64,000 bases of DNA from Rhabdornis inornatus (GCA_013397075.1 VWZS01004475.1:1-64000); one strand, 5' to 3'. Shown: positions 21,201 to 30,100, numbered from the stretch's first letter. Translations and numbers: made by a program. The notes: generated by a model not told the origin, from the letters alone.

Positions 21201-22430
21201 CTCACTACTGCTTTTTGTTTTTGTTTTGTTTTGTTTAGGATCACAATATAATTCCTCTGCAAAATACATGTGATCAAGGAGGGTATGGAGTAAAAACAGG
21301 AGAGCAGCAAACATTTGAAATGGTAAAAGGAAGAGGGCATACCTTGGAATCAGTCAAGGGAGGTGGACATCAGACTCTGGGATCAGTTAAAGAAGGAGGA
21401 GGACAGGCTATGATGGATACTTGTAGATACTCCTACTCAGAGTGGCATAATTTCACACATCCTCGTTTAGGTGAAGTAAGTATTCTGAAACTGATTTTCT
21501 TTGAAGTGTAGGTTATGGTCAATATATACAGGCTTTTCAAGGAAGACATGTAAATGTGCTAGAAAGGTGACTTCTGCTTTCGGTTTCATTTCATTTTTCC
21601 TCTCCTTTGCTCCTCTGCATCTCCTTTGGAATATTGCTCGTTCAAGGAGTAATCCTTGACATATTTCAGACGTGTAAATTACTTTCTTCTCTTGGCTTAA
21701 ACTATAGGCAGTGTGCTATTTTTAATTTTGAATAATTTAGAATAATTACTTAAGCTTTTGTGAGTTTTTTCTGAGAATGTCTGTTTGCTTTTATTCTAAC
21801 TGCTTGCATCGTGCTAATTTAAACCTCATACTTAACTTAGCAATGGAGCAGGAATGAATGTACAGCATTAAAAATGTAGTTCATTTGTTGGAGATCAAAA
21901 AACTCTCACTACTTGTCTAACTAGTTATGTATAAATCAGTCTTTTAATTTTCAGTGAATTTAGTTGCTTGACAGGTTATTTAAACAGGTTCTTCCTCTTT
22001 TATTGTTACATATGTAATTAGTAGAAATTATTTCTTTATTAAATACTTATATTTTGTAGTCATAATGATATAGACCAATCATGTGCATTTTTTGTATATA
22101 GGAATCCATTAGAGGACACACTGTGATTAAAAATAATTGAATGAAAGGTAAATCAAAAAGAAATTATTTTTTTGCAATATGTTTAGGATAACAATTTAAG
22201 AAAATAACAAGATCTGTTCTGTTCCTATCCAGAAGGTGCACCTATGCAGACAGGATGAAGAGCAGAAGCATTCTGAAGATTATCTCCTTTCATATAACTA
22301 TGAAGGAAAAGGATCCTTGGCTGGCTCTGTAGGCTGCTGCAGTGATCAGCATGAAGAAGAGGCACTTGACTTCTTAGATCAGTTGGAACCCAAGTTTAGG
22401 ACATTAGCAGAAACATGCATTAAAAGATAA
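164..22430 (+). CDS. DSC1: Desmocollin (DSC1-like), complete gene, 16 coding exons, 881 aa
   Basis: This is a desmosomal cadherin, a single-pass membrane protein that mediates calcium-dependent adhesion in desmosomes and binds plakoglobin inside the cell. Exons are 164-202, 2698-2782, 5272-5474, 5950-6069, 7251-7406, 8297-8441, 8718-8884, 11120-11254, 12159-12344, 13611-13870, 14077-14219, 15398-15613, 17134-17367, 20032-20153, 21239-21475 and 22233-22430. All introns are GT-AG and phases match throughout (2646 nt). Residues about 1-23 are the signal peptide and the propeptide runs to R126. Mature EC1-EC5 spans about 127-672, the membrane segment about 680-702, and the tail runs to 881. Length fits the family (about 890 aa). 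The tail repeats around GGGHQTL, the LWAILAM membrane start and CDCLTPTEC resemble human DSC1 as I remember it. FAT in EC1 is DSC2-like, so the paralogue call is less sure than the family. Confidence is for desmocollin; I put DSC1 itself near 0.7. Confidence 0.93.
203..2697 (+). other. Intron 1 (2495 bp)
   Basis: A CpG-rich first 350 bp holds the 9-nt G-run array at 225-272, followed by AT-rich sequence. I see no CR1 or LTR here. The stretch 2100-2260 is AT-rich with TAAT-type motifs and looks like ordinary intron or possibly a conserved element. Confidence 0.7.
225..272 (+). repeat. 9-nt periodic G-run array (GGGATnnnT)n
   Basis: GGG runs start at 225, 234, 243, 252, 261 and 270, exactly 9 nt apart and separated by 6-nt spacers. 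The array lies 22 nt after the exon 1 donor. Six G-triplets with 6-nt loops could fold as a two- to three-tier G-quadruplex on the plus (RNA-sense) strand. Confidence 0.85.
2698..2782 (+). CDS. DSC1: DSC exon 2: end of signal peptide and start of propeptide
   Basis: Encodes residues 14-41 plus one base. VLSLCCEACKK completes the signal peptide (likely cleavage near CCEA), and KVIFHVPSELEADTLVGR is a typical desmocollin propeptide start. The acceptor is TTTTCTAG and the donor GTGAGA. The exon ends in phase 1. Confidence 0.92.
2783..5271 (+). other. Intron 2 (2489 bp)
   Basis: AT-rich, with no transposable element recognised. About 4880-5170 holds a POU/homeodomain-type motif cluster (CATTTGCATTAATTAATC at 4895-4912) and reads like a conserved non-coding element. 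It ends in a long polypyrimidine tract before exon 3. Confidence 0.6.
5272..5474 (+). CDS. DSC1: DSC exon 3: cadherin propeptide
   Basis: Encodes residues 42-109, from VDLNECLQSAE to the propeptide strands containing FTILLKDIQEQVQKKIHVSL and VEEAKK. The prodomain keeps the cadherin non-adhesive until it is cleaved. The donor is GTTGGG, weaker than the others in this gene. Read-through would add VGFKFQDILLI and stop. Confidence 0.92.
5950..6069 (+). CDS. DSC1: DSC exon 4: propeptide cleavage site and start of EC1
   Basis: Encodes residues 110-149. RTKR at 123-126 is a furin-type site, followed by RWGPIP, so the mature protein starts at R127 with W128 as the strand-swap tryptophan (W2). ENSLGPFPLQIQQ follows as the first EC1 strands. 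The acceptor is CGACCCAG and the donor GTACAT. Both boundaries are phase 0. Confidence 0.94.
7251..7406 (+). CDS. DSC1: DSC exon 5: EC1 core
   Basis: Encodes residues 150-201. It starts VQSDTAQNYTIYYSATGPG, including a glycosylation sequon N157-Y-T, and continues with GLFYIERETGNIF and the cadherin AVDRE motif. Both ends are in phase 0. Confidence 0.95.
8297..8441 (+). CDS. DSC1: DSC exon 6: end of EC1 and first calcium linker
   Basis: Encodes residues 202-249 plus one base. FAT at 205-207 occupies the position of the cell-adhesion recognition tripeptide (FAT in DSC2 and YAT in DSC1 of mammals, from memory). The inter-repeat calcium motif EDDNDNAPYF at 225-234 is intact, and VPENSRPG begins EC2. 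Confidence 0.95.
8718..8884 (+). CDS. DSC1: DSC exon 7: EC2
   Basis: Encodes residues 250-305. VVVGKVIAEDRDEPYTLHT carries the DRDEP calcium ligands. FSLHGDTGVISV and QLDRE are standard EC motifs. It enters in phase 1 and leaves in phase 0. Confidence 0.95.
8885..11119 (+). other. Intron 7 (2235 bp)
   Basis: Contains one sense-oriented CR1 fragment at about 8949-9500. The rest (9501-11119) is AT-rich sequence with no recognisable element. Confidence 0.7.
8949..9500 (+). mobile_element. CR1 LINE 3' fragment, sense orientation
   Basis: It matches the avian CR1 3' region as I know it. It opens with the segment on blood-related 'gagacctcacctgcagg', passes through 'aggctgagagagttgg' and 'ggtggtgaggcactggga', and ends in the CR1 tail (ggttggaactagatggtctt, then a degenerate octamer repeat tctgtgagtctgtg). 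It is 5'-truncated, as most CR1 copies are. Confidence 0.9.
11120..11254 (+). CDS. DSC1: DSC exon 8: end of EC2 and second calcium linker
   Basis: Encodes residues 306-350. TLLVEVRDMAGQPFGL is followed by the canonical calcium linker IEDTNDNAPSF at 336-346. Both ends are in phase 0. Confidence 0.95.
12159..12344 (+). CDS. DSC1: DSC exon 9: EC3 first half
   Basis: Encodes residues 351-412. VEENRVSVEILRVSVVDLDE and TNEGILCVVK are close to mammalian desmocollin EC3. The acceptor CTCTAAG lies after a long T tract, and the donor is GTAAGT. Confidence 0.95.
13611..13870 (+). CDS. DSC1: DSC exon 10: EC3 second half and start of EC4
   Basis: Encodes residues 413-498 plus two bases. GLDYETAKQRVLVIGVNNEA is followed by the EC3-EC4 linker DVDEGPVFKP at 456-465, the usual desmocollin variant (DxDEGP). 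AEDPETGNSEGIR then begins EC4. The exon ends in phase 2. Confidence 0.95.
14077..14219 (+). CDS. DSC1: DSC exon 11: EC4
   Basis: Encodes residues 499-546 plus one base. YRIPPGQCNWVNIDDKSGEV and VLDRD are EC4 motifs, and N538-I-T is a glycosylation sequon. Intron 10 before it is only 206 bp. Confidence 0.95.
14220..15397 (+). other. Intron 11 (1178 bp)
   Basis: Carries a perfect 35-bp inverted repeat (14626-14701). The rest is AT-rich sequence with no element that I recognise. A long minus-strand reading frame in it (14749-15249) has no recognisable domain. Confidence 0.75.
14626..14701. repeat. Perfect 35-bp inverted repeat with 6-nt loop
   Basis: The left arm, 14626-14660, is the exact reverse complement of the right arm, 14667-14701, with loop 14661-14666. 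Both arms are AT-rich (the left starts AACAATTTAAATTTG). The symmetry stops at both outer ends, and I see no obvious target-site duplication. It would form a strong intronic RNA hairpin or DNA cruciform. Confidence 0.95.
15398..15613 (+). CDS. DSC1: DSC exon 12: end of EC4, altered linker, start of EC5
   Basis: Encodes residues 547-618 plus one base. GTGTIQVCIVPGNKNFPRI occupies the place of the fourth calcium linker. The usual acidic D-x-N-D residues are replaced here by VPGNKN (560-565). AEDSDEAPYSAPFVYRITD then starts EC5. The frame is open and both splice sites are good, so this is sequence change, not a break. Confidence 0.93.
15614..17133 (+). other. Intron 12 (1520 bp)
   Basis: AT-rich intron sequence with no recognised mobile element, ending in a T-rich polypyrimidine tract before exon 13. 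Confidence 0.6.
17134..17367 (+). CDS. DSC1: DSC exon 13: EC5, membrane-proximal anchor and most of the membrane span
   Basis: Encodes residues 619-696 plus one base. It includes YGIYEIPVSVIDNGGK, the cysteine-rich CDCLTPTEC anchor (658-666), sequon N677-V-T, and the start of the membrane helix LGLWAILAMILGSLLLL. The membrane helix is split between exons 13 and 14, as in other desmocollins. Confidence 0.95.
17821..18545 (-). mobile_element. CR1 LINE 3' fragment, antisense orientation
   Basis: Read on the minus strand it ends in the CR1 3' tail. On the plus strand the tail appears first (gttggaagggaccc), then the segments 'gcctgttccagtgcccagcc' and 'tgctgtgcctgatgctcccc', ending near 'catccagggttgcccc'. 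It is a diverged 725-bp copy. Reading frames in it are by chance. Confidence 0.88.
19902..19925. repeat. Perfect 10-bp hairpin, 4-nt loop
   Basis: ATGGGCATTT at 19902-19911 pairs exactly with AAATGCCCAT at 19916-19925 across the loop TTGG. It lies about 105 bp upstream of exon 14. It may be chance. Confidence 0.8.
20032..20153 (+). CDS. DSC1: DSC exon 14: end of membrane span and juxtamembrane tail
   Basis: Encodes residues 697-737. LILITICGCCGAG ends the helix with cysteines at 703, 705 and 706, possible palmitoylation sites. HNLIISNTEAPGEEV is the conserved desmocollin membrane-proximal tail (QQNLIVSNTE in mammals). The basic stop-transfer cluster usual after the helix is reduced to H712-R713. 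Confidence 0.93.
20953..20995. repeat. (ATCAT)n microsatellite
   Basis: A run of imperfect TCATA pentamer repeats in intron 14. Confidence 0.85.
21239..21475 (+). CDS. DSC1: DSC exon 15: cytoplasmic tail with GGGHQTL-type repeats
   Basis: Encodes residues 738-816. Three tandem units lie at about 766-792: VKGRGHTLES, VKGGGHQTLGS and VKEGGGQ. RYSYSEWHNFTHPRLGE follows, and this is where the a and b isoforms diverge in mammals. The repeat units resemble human DSC1 more than DSC2 or DSC3, from memory. Confidence 0.94.
22102..22147 (+). CDS. DSC1: DSC exon 16: 46-bp alternative 'b'-isoform exon with stop
   Basis: It lies between acceptor TATATAG and donor GTAAAT and is exactly 46 bp. It continues the frame from exon 15 as ESIRGHTVIKNN and stops at 22138-22140. 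Mammalian desmocollin genes have a 46-bp exon here encoding ESIRGHT-like residues and a stop, giving the short b tail that lacks the plakoglobin-binding segment. The b protein would be 828 aa. Only 7 nt of exon follow the stop before the last junction, so the transcript should escape nonsense-mediated decay. Assigned from sequence and remembered mammalian structure; there is no RNA evidence. Confidence 0.88.
22233..22430 (+). CDS. DSC1: DSC exon 17: C-terminal catenin-binding tail ('a' isoform)
   Basis: Encodes residues 817-881 and TAA. KVHLCRQDEEQKHSEDY and YNYEGKGSLAGSVGCCS (837-853) form the conserved cadherin C-terminal segment that binds plakoglobin, and FLDQLEPKFRTLAETCIKR ends the protein. 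Intron 16 before it is 85 bp. In b transcripts this exon becomes 3' UTR. Confidence 0.96.
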   Translation, partial: KVHLCRQDEEQKHSEDYLLSYNYEGKGSLAGSVGCCSDQHEEEALDFLDQLEPKFRTLAETCIKR

Positions 22431-24814
22431 ATGTGCCTTTCACAGTGCTGAAAAAACCCTGTACATAAGTGGCTGTCATACTTTTGTGATATTAGGTACT
22501 TTGGAATTGAGGAGGGTAGACGTTTATCAGAAGTAAGATAGACTGGTGAGAGTGTAAATAACTCCTGCTTTAAATTTACATTTTCTTACACTGGACACAT
22601 TTTATCAGAAAAAAGGGCTTCAAAATATTTTTTCTTTAGGTTAATATAGTAATGCTAGTTTCTACTTAGTTTAGATTTTGCATTCTTTGTGATTGCTCAC
22701 AATGTAAAACTTGGTGTTCTTTTAATTAATTATCCAGCTTCAAAATTTTATTGTATTTGGCTTTGGAGAAGGAAAGCTTTATAACTCACTGTTTCTTTGT
22801 TTTCTTTTAATTTTGTAGAAATGAAGCAAATCATATTGTTGGTGGATATCAAATACCTTGTTAACTTATATGAACTGAGATACATAATATTTTTTCATTT
22901 TGGACTTAAAAATACTCATGAATATATTAGAAAACTTTACATTTTGATTGAAAATTAAATATATATATATTGTATATATGTAAAATAATATTCAAAAATA
23001 TATTTTTCTCCTAATGGGTTACCACCCATCAAAGTTGCTATCCTAAGGGATTTATGGCATCACCACATAGGGTATCAGCATTGTATGCGAGGATGTATTT
23101 TTCTTTTAAGGAAATAAGAGATCAAAAACAAAAAAAAATCATGCAATAGAGGAAACTATCATACTTTATACTTCAAATGAATGCAATATAAATCTCATGT
23201 TTACTTCACACAAGTTTGTACCTCAGTTTCTTGTGAGTTTTGACATAGTATCATTGCAGAAATGATGTGCATTGCCGAGAGTTTTGTCCAGTGTAGCTAC
23301 CACTACCTTTTCTACTTGCCCTCCTATGGACTTCATTAGACTGTTTCTTTTTGGAAGTAGAGCTTGACAGAAGATATAGCTCAAATGGATTGCACACACT
23401 GCATTACTAATGTGTTTTAGAGATACCTTTTTATTGAGATGCAAAATTACACTGGGAGAAACCATCTGTTTTGAGCTTAATTTGGGGCAGTTGTAGAGGT
23501 CAGGGTTTACACACGTCTCTGGCAGAAACCATCTGAATCCCATTTGTTACTGTACTAGATTAAACATACATATACACTATATATATATATACACACAAAC
23601 ACACAAAAGTCTGAAATACCTTTGGCAGATGACAGTAGTGGGACTTGAATGCTGCCATAAGCAGCAGGTGGAATTCCACCTCTGCTTCCCAGGTTTTAAT
23701 TATTTTTTTTAATGTTTGCACTCCTGGTTAAGTAATCTGTCTTCTGCACTCTGGGAATTCTCTTATGCCTTGAAAGAACATCTCAGTGCCTATGAGAAAC
23801 TTGTGCAATTACTTATTTCTGTAGCTATAAGTCTGCTTTTAGGATTTGCTCTGTAAACATATGCCTTAGAGATATTTTTAAAAATTTACTATAGCTAATG
23901 ATCTGTAAAAGAAATAATTGCTAACAACCAAGAGTCATGCTGCTCTAAATTTCAGTTACTGATGACTTCCAGTGGTTGCAGTTCGTTCCATATGAATTAT
24001 GGTTAGGGAAAATCTGTAACAGTATAAAGACTTACCAACATTATAAAATAGTACTTTTAAAACTTTATGTGTCACACTGTAAATGGGCTTCAGAATATTT
24101 CTGGTAAGAACTAGCTGTGATTAAGAACTTCATAGACCAATGTTAAATATATTTTACTGTATCATTTGAAAGTGCTAATGAATTCATCCTGAAGTAAATA
24201 CACTTCCAGTGGCAAGAATGACAGTCATCAGCAGCAAAATACTGAATGAGAAGCAAGGTGTTACTAACTCGCTTCATTTAAAAAATGTGTGCTAACACTT
24301 CTCTTCTGAACACTGCTCATCTTTATCACTAACATAAGCAAAATTTTCTGTACATGGACAGTCAGATCTGTGACTGATACAAGTCAGAATTTCTCTGCTG
24401 ATGCCAGTGGAGCTATGCTGACTTTGTGCCAGGTAAATGTCTGTCCCCTAGTGATTTTCTTGCTGCTTTGTGTCTTGCATCTTTATGTTTAGTTACTGGC
24501 TATACGCTTTTTAAGGTAATAGTAATGTCTGCCTCTCCCTCTCTTAATATTCGGTGGTGTTTTTGTTTGTATTTTAAATTATATAAAAATCCTATGGCTC
24601 AGAAGGACCTAGGATAAATAATAACTGCACTCTTTTGAAAATTACTTGGAAGGTGGTGTAGAGAAACCCCTGCGAGTATGGTTTCTTTCCTTATGAAATA
24701 TAGTAGTAGTACTTTTCTAAAAGAATAGATCAAATTTGTATGATTGAATTAAAATGGATCAGTGTTGGCTGTTTAAAGCAGATGGTTGCCAACTTACCAT
24801 CCTAGAATTAAAAT

Positions 24815-24844
24815 AATACATTATTTAAATAAAAATAATGTATT
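24815..24844. repeat. 12-bp AT-rich hairpin
   Basis: AATACATTATTT at 24815-24826 pairs exactly with AAATAATGTATT at 24833-24844 over a 6-nt loop. The loop and right arm overlap the AATAAA at 24828. AT-rich composition makes chance plausible. Confidence 0.7.
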
Positions 24845-24884
24845 TCTAGTCTAATTTACCTTAAAAATGTTTTATTTCATTTGG

Positions 24885-24919
24885 GGTTTTTTTGTTTGTT
24901 TTGTTTTGTTTTTGTTTTT

Positions 24920-24996
<77 letters not shown>

Positions 24997-25064
24997 TTTT
25001 GTTTTGTTTTGTTTTGTTTGGGTTTTTTGTTTGTTTGGGTTTTTTTTTTTGGTTTTTTTTTTTT
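24885..25064. repeat. Poly-T tract with (TTTTG)n flanks; T75 core
   Basis: An uninterrupted run of 75 T from 24921 to 24995 is flanked by TTTTG and TTTG repeats on both sides. It may be an expanded tail or a low-complexity tract. I see no retrotransposed body attached to it. Its exact length is likely unstable or uncertain. Confidence 0.9.
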
Positions 25065-25518
25065 ACATTTCAACAAACATAGATAATTACTTTTTTTCCA
25101 CCCCATTTTTAAACAAAGTAGAAATCTGGAACCATTCTACTCCTTTGTCTCATAAAAAGTAAAATTCTGAGTTGAACCAGGTATTTCTGTAAAACCAAGA
25201 CTAGAAGTGAGATGCTTTAAAAAAAGAACTGCAAAACATTATTTTCATTGTATCTTCTAATTATGTGAATGGAAACTTTGTATAAAGCATTAAAGTTTAC
25301 AGATACCAAGTACCAGGCAACATTTGTGTAAATCTTATAAATGGAATATTTCAAAATGTGTAATTCACTTGTTGTTACTGTCTTGAATTGCCTTAAAATT
25401 GTGAAGATTTCTTCCCTTCAACTAGGTAATCTGTAATCTGCCTAGCTGTGTCAAAATTGTCTTAACATCATATTTTTAGGTATATTTTTTACAACAGTGA
25501 GTAGTAAATTTTTTGCAA

Positions 25519-25524
25519 AATAAA
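25519..25524 (+). terminator. Candidate poly(A) signal AATAAA
   Basis: A canonical hexamer about 3.1 kb after the stop codon. It is one of several candidates, and usage cannot be judged from sequence alone. Confidence 0.3.
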
Positions 25525-25953
25525 ATTATGTTCTATAAAACCTCTTCATTTCTTGTCCATGAACCAGTTTATGAAGATAAGTATGCCTATTTCTGAAAGG
25601 GATTGGATTTTAAAATTTTAATGAAGGTGGTTTTGTGCCACTATAGTTCTGTAATGCAAGTAGTGCTTGTCCTTGCAGCATGAGCCATGGAGGGGTCTAG
25701 CTGGAGTTTATACTTGGCAAATTCAGGATATTAAAAGTACAAAGCATTACTCTGTCATCTTGCTGATAATTTTAAAAAAATACACAGTGTCTGCTTTGAA
25801 AACCTCATAAAAACCATTTGAAAACCAGTAGCAGCAGATAACCCAAATTTTAACATTTGGCATGTAAAGCTGTGGAATATCAGTATAGTGGGGATTGTGA
25901 TATGATCAAGAGACAAGTGGAATGTAAGTTTGGTTATCCAGCTTCAAGGAGAA

Positions 25954-26575
25954 AATTCACAGAATGGCTGAGATTGCAAGGGACCTCTGGAGGTCCTCTA
26001 GTCCAACTTCTTTGCTCAAGCTGTAGCTGGTTGTTCTGGACCATGTGGATTTTGAGTTTCTCCAAGGATGGAGACGACAGCCTCTCTGGAAAACCTGTTC
26101 CAGTGCTCAGTCACCTTCAAAGTAAAGATGTGCTTCCTGATCTTCAGATGGTGCTGCCTGTGTTCTGGGCACCACTGGGCTCTGCCACCTATGCACCTTC
26201 ACTTCAGGTGCAGGTATAAATAAGATGCCCCCCTGAATATTCTCCAGGCTGAACATTCACATTCCTCAGCTTTTCCTCATTGGAGAGAGGCTCCAGTTCC
26301 TTCATTTTTTTTGTGCCTTCTTTGGGCTGTCTCCAGTGTGTCCATGTCTCGCTTGTACTGAGGAGCCCAGAGCTAGACACAACAGTTCCAGGTGTGGCCT
26401 CACCAGTGCTGATTAGAAGGGAAGGATCACTTCCTTTGACCACGTGGCAGCACTCCACATGCAGCCCAAAATGTCATTGGCTTCCTTTGTGGGGAAAGCA
26501 CATTGACTAATGGTATCCACCAGGAGCCCCAGGTCCTATTGTGCCAAGCTGTGTTTTCCAAGCAGCCAACCTGTT
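25954..26575 (-). mobile_element. CR1 LINE fragment, antisense orientation
   Basis: The plus strand shows the reverse complement of a CR1 3' end (agggacctctggaggtcctc), then 'aaacctgttccagtgctcag' and 'aggtgtggcctcaccagtgc'. It is diverged. The 5' end of the element (plus-strand right edge) is approximate. Confidence 0.87.
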
Positions 26576-26583
26576 GCTTATGC

Positions 26584-26651
26584 CATTCCAGCAGGTGTTA
26601 GGGTGGTTAAAATGCCCTAACATTCCAGCAGGTGTTAGGGTGGTTAAAATG
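26584..26651. repeat. Tandem duplication, 31-bp exact copies, period 37
   Basis: The 31-bp segment starting CATTCCAGCAGGTGTTAGGG at 26584 recurs exactly at 26621, with CCCTAA between the copies. It lies just beyond the CR1 fragment. Confidence 0.92.
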
Positions 26652-27098
26652 GTGGATGAGAGTCTGCAGATGGGATGCTGCTTCTGGCTGCCCGTGGAAA
26701 GATTCATGCACTTGTTCTTCCTGGTCAGGGGATGCATAGCAGACACCCACGTTGTCTACTCTTTAATTTTCTCTTGTAAGTTCTCAGTGAGCAAACAGCA
26801 AAACTGTCTAGAGAGCAGGTCACACTGGCAGCTGGGTCTATCTGTCCCTCAAAGCAGAGTCACCCATCGCTGTCACCCACTCTCTGCTTCGTTCTGGTGC
26901 TTCTGCATTGCTCAGTCAGCAAGGCACAGATGCTTGCTTCTCTTGAGGACACACCTCATTCCTCCTTAGCTTTGAGGGCAGTGAACCTGCCTTAATATTC
27001 AGTCCTTGCCAATATTTATGCCACTGGTGTTTTTCAGCTGGTACAAAGGGTGCCCCTCTTTCTAGCCCTGTGTTTTTTGGTGCTGTGGGACTATAAGA

Positions 27099-27120
27099 GG
27101 AGGAGGAGGAGGAGGAGGAA
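27099..27120. repeat. (GGA)n microsatellite
   Basis: About seven GGA triplets in a GC-richer patch. Confidence 0.85.
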
Positions 27121-30100
27121 GTTCACCCAGGCAGCACAGAGAGGGTCTGTGATGCTCCATGCTGCTTCATCGAGCAGGCAGCATCAAAGGGCTGAGCTCA
27201 GCGTTTGTATGATGGCCATACTCGTGAGATGGAGGGTGGTTACATCCGCTGTGCTGGAGCAACTGAGCTGTGGAGAAACTGGTGGGAGGGGAAAGAAAAA
27301 AAAACCTGAAATTGAGTCACCTCAACCTCAGTCAACCTCAAATTGGGGCTATACTTAAGCATAACAATGAAAATGGGATTCAAAGTTTCTCACAGATCTT
27401 GCATTTTTCCTGGTTTTATGTATTTTCCTAGGGGGATAGCAAGGGGGCAAAGCATTCTTTTATCGGGAGACTGTTACACAACACGCTGTTCTTGCTCTTT
27501 TAATCCCGTTCAGAGCTTTCTGAATGAATATGAGACAAGTGTTTTAGGTTAAAAGGACTATCTTATTAGAACAAAAATGTGACATGAGAAGGGCACCAGC
27601 TTGTCTAACAGAGTTGTTACTGAAAGTAGACTACCATAAAATCTGTCATTATTTGCTATGGCTTTTGTTTCGGCCTTACAACTTTTGTGATTCATCTTTT
27701 TTTTTTAGTGAGTGTTTTCCCATGAATTATTGTTGATTTCCACTGAAATATTTATTGATTATTACCCTTCAGTATATATTCAAGTGGAACAATGTGAATG
27801 TTTATTCAGTCTTCTGTAATATCTTCAGATAAATCTGTGACCAAAAAAAAAAAACAAACAAAATACAGTTATGTATAAAAATCAGATTAACTGGATTTAA
27901 AGTTGCCCAGGTAACACTGACGATCAGCAAAGTTAAACAAGATCTACAGAAGCAATAGATTGTTTTGAAACATCTAGAGTCTTATTTTGGCTGAGGCATG
28001 TTGAAAACTCAGTATGCAATGCTTTCCATCAGCAAATACGTTGAAGAAATCTGCAATTCCAAAGTACTAGCTTTATGTGCTATGGAGAAATGGCATTATT
28101 TATTTTCAAGCAACTCCTCAAGCAATTTGTTCTGTTCTCTGATCCCAGCATACTCATACTATTTTGGGACTTTTCCTCTTTAGCTCTAGCCTCCAGATTC
28201 CTTTCTTATCCTAGCTTTCTCTTATCCTTTGCTTTTGTTCTCAGCCTTGGCCTCAGGACATGTCTCTGTGTGAGTGCTGGTATCATTTCTTACCTTTCAA
28301 AAGATAAGTTTTGACTTTTTTTTTTTTTAATATATCAAACACCTCTTTTTCAATTTGCACACTTCTTGCAGTCCAGCTACTGTGTAATCTGAATCTGAGT
28401 GAGCTGTCTGCACACCAGTAGAGGGTCTGTGAGGAAAGGGCAAATAACTTAGCATAACTTACATTTTAAAAATGTAGACATCTGCAAATGAGGTAATCAT
28501 CATGCAGTGAATTTCTAGTTAGCAGAGATTTAGATAATGGAGTTTTGGATCATTATTAATTCAATCTGAAGATAAAGGTTTCTGTTTGGTCAAATGAATC
28601 CCAACTCTGTACCTAATTTCAGTTAGAAGGCCTATGGTTACAGTGACAACTGGAAGGAAATCCTTGGTCAACATCAAAGATCCTTAGACAAAGCACGTTT
28701 CAGAAAGGTCATTCTTTGCATGTGAGCCAACAGACACTCATAGGCTGTCTGCAAATTGCAAATTAGACTCAATTTGATCAAGTGGGACAGGCATGATACC
28801 AATAGACATACACCTGATAGTAGGATAACCCCATGGAAATAGTCAAAATTCTATTGAAAAAAACTACAGGCACTGAAAGTTTTGAACAGGAAGGGTTGTG
28901 TGTGTACATATTAAATGTGATTTTTTTTTCACTTTCTAAGAAAATATTAGATTTTTGAGCTAAACTTAAATATGCTGTTGAGAAAAAAGTCGGCCTCCAC
29001 CTAATGCCAAACAACTTAGATTTTCAATGCAAATGATCTTTATCACTTGAAATTATTAGACTGAAAGTAGCCTTGGGCAAGCAAGGAAGCATTACACAAC
29101 TCTTTAAATACAGGTAACTTTGCTGGATCAACCTATAATTAAGCCAGCCCATAACTACAACCAAACCACAACAAATTTATCACATAAATACTAAAAATCA
29201 AATAGGCTCATAAAGTATCCCAACTCTTTCCTCCCACTCTAATGAGGCTGTAATTTGACCAGATCAAAGAGTATATGATGAGGTTTTACGGTCCACCTGT
29301 GCTCTAGAACACAAAAGCAATTGGCACCTTTTCCTTGCCTTCCTAACACATGATTTTAAGATCATCTTGTATCTTGGGTTTTGTTTTGTACACAGCTCAA
29401 TCAGTCACTTCAGCAGAAACAAAACTAAAGGGAAGAAGTTAAATATGTAACACTAACATAAAGCAGATACAGGAAGTCTTTAGGTGATAATCAAAGGATA
29501 TATGATTTTCTCATGCTACTGAAAAATTCTGTGGTAACATTAAAAAACCTCTGCTGATAACCAGTGGATGTCTTTTACCGAAGCTAAGATTTTAGTTATT
29601 TTCTCTCAAATTAACCAGATATCTAGAACTCCAGACTCACAGTGCTGTTAACAGCCAGCAAAAATTTACACAACAGATAACATTTTACAATTAATAATTA
29701 TGAAGGAAATAACAATATCAAAATGAAAAATCAAAGATCATACGATTATGTGGGGTAGCATTACAAACAATCATAACCTCTGCAGTGTTAGCTTTATTAG
29801 TTTTTATCATACAGAAATTGTATGGGAGGAAAATAGTTTCATAAAATATTGACCTTATTTTGTCCTAGCTTTAAGACAAAAATCTTTTTTCCCCCCTAAC
29901 TAGTGATGTTTTATATAATTTGTTTCATAGGATAGCTGTCTCCTTTGTTTGTGTACTGGTGACAGTATAGCATGGATCACACTGCTCTGTAACATGAATA
30001 TCAGGAAAAAATGGAAAAAAAAAGCATGGTTTACACTTACCAGAGAAATGGTGGCAGAAAGATGTTAGTAATAGCTATGCCCTCTTTATTCACTGTAAGG

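Larger units (their letters stand above)
22431..25600 (+). other. Probable 3' UTR and downstream flank of the desmocollin gene
   Basis: AT-rich and without coding sequence. AATAAA is present at 24828-24833 and 25519-25524, and an ATTAAA variant near 22953. I cannot tell which is used, and a long 3' UTR is possible. TA-rich microsatellites lie near 22960-22985 and 23577-23600, and a giant T tract at 24921-24995. Confidence 0.5.

Noticed and set aside
24861..25162. Poly-phenylalanine and poly-lysine reading frames
   Set aside because: Translation of the long T tract and its TTTTG flanks.
26541..26969. 142-aa plus-strand reading frame
   Set aside because: It overlaps the antisense CR1 edge and the 31-bp duplication, and its protein has no recognisable motif.
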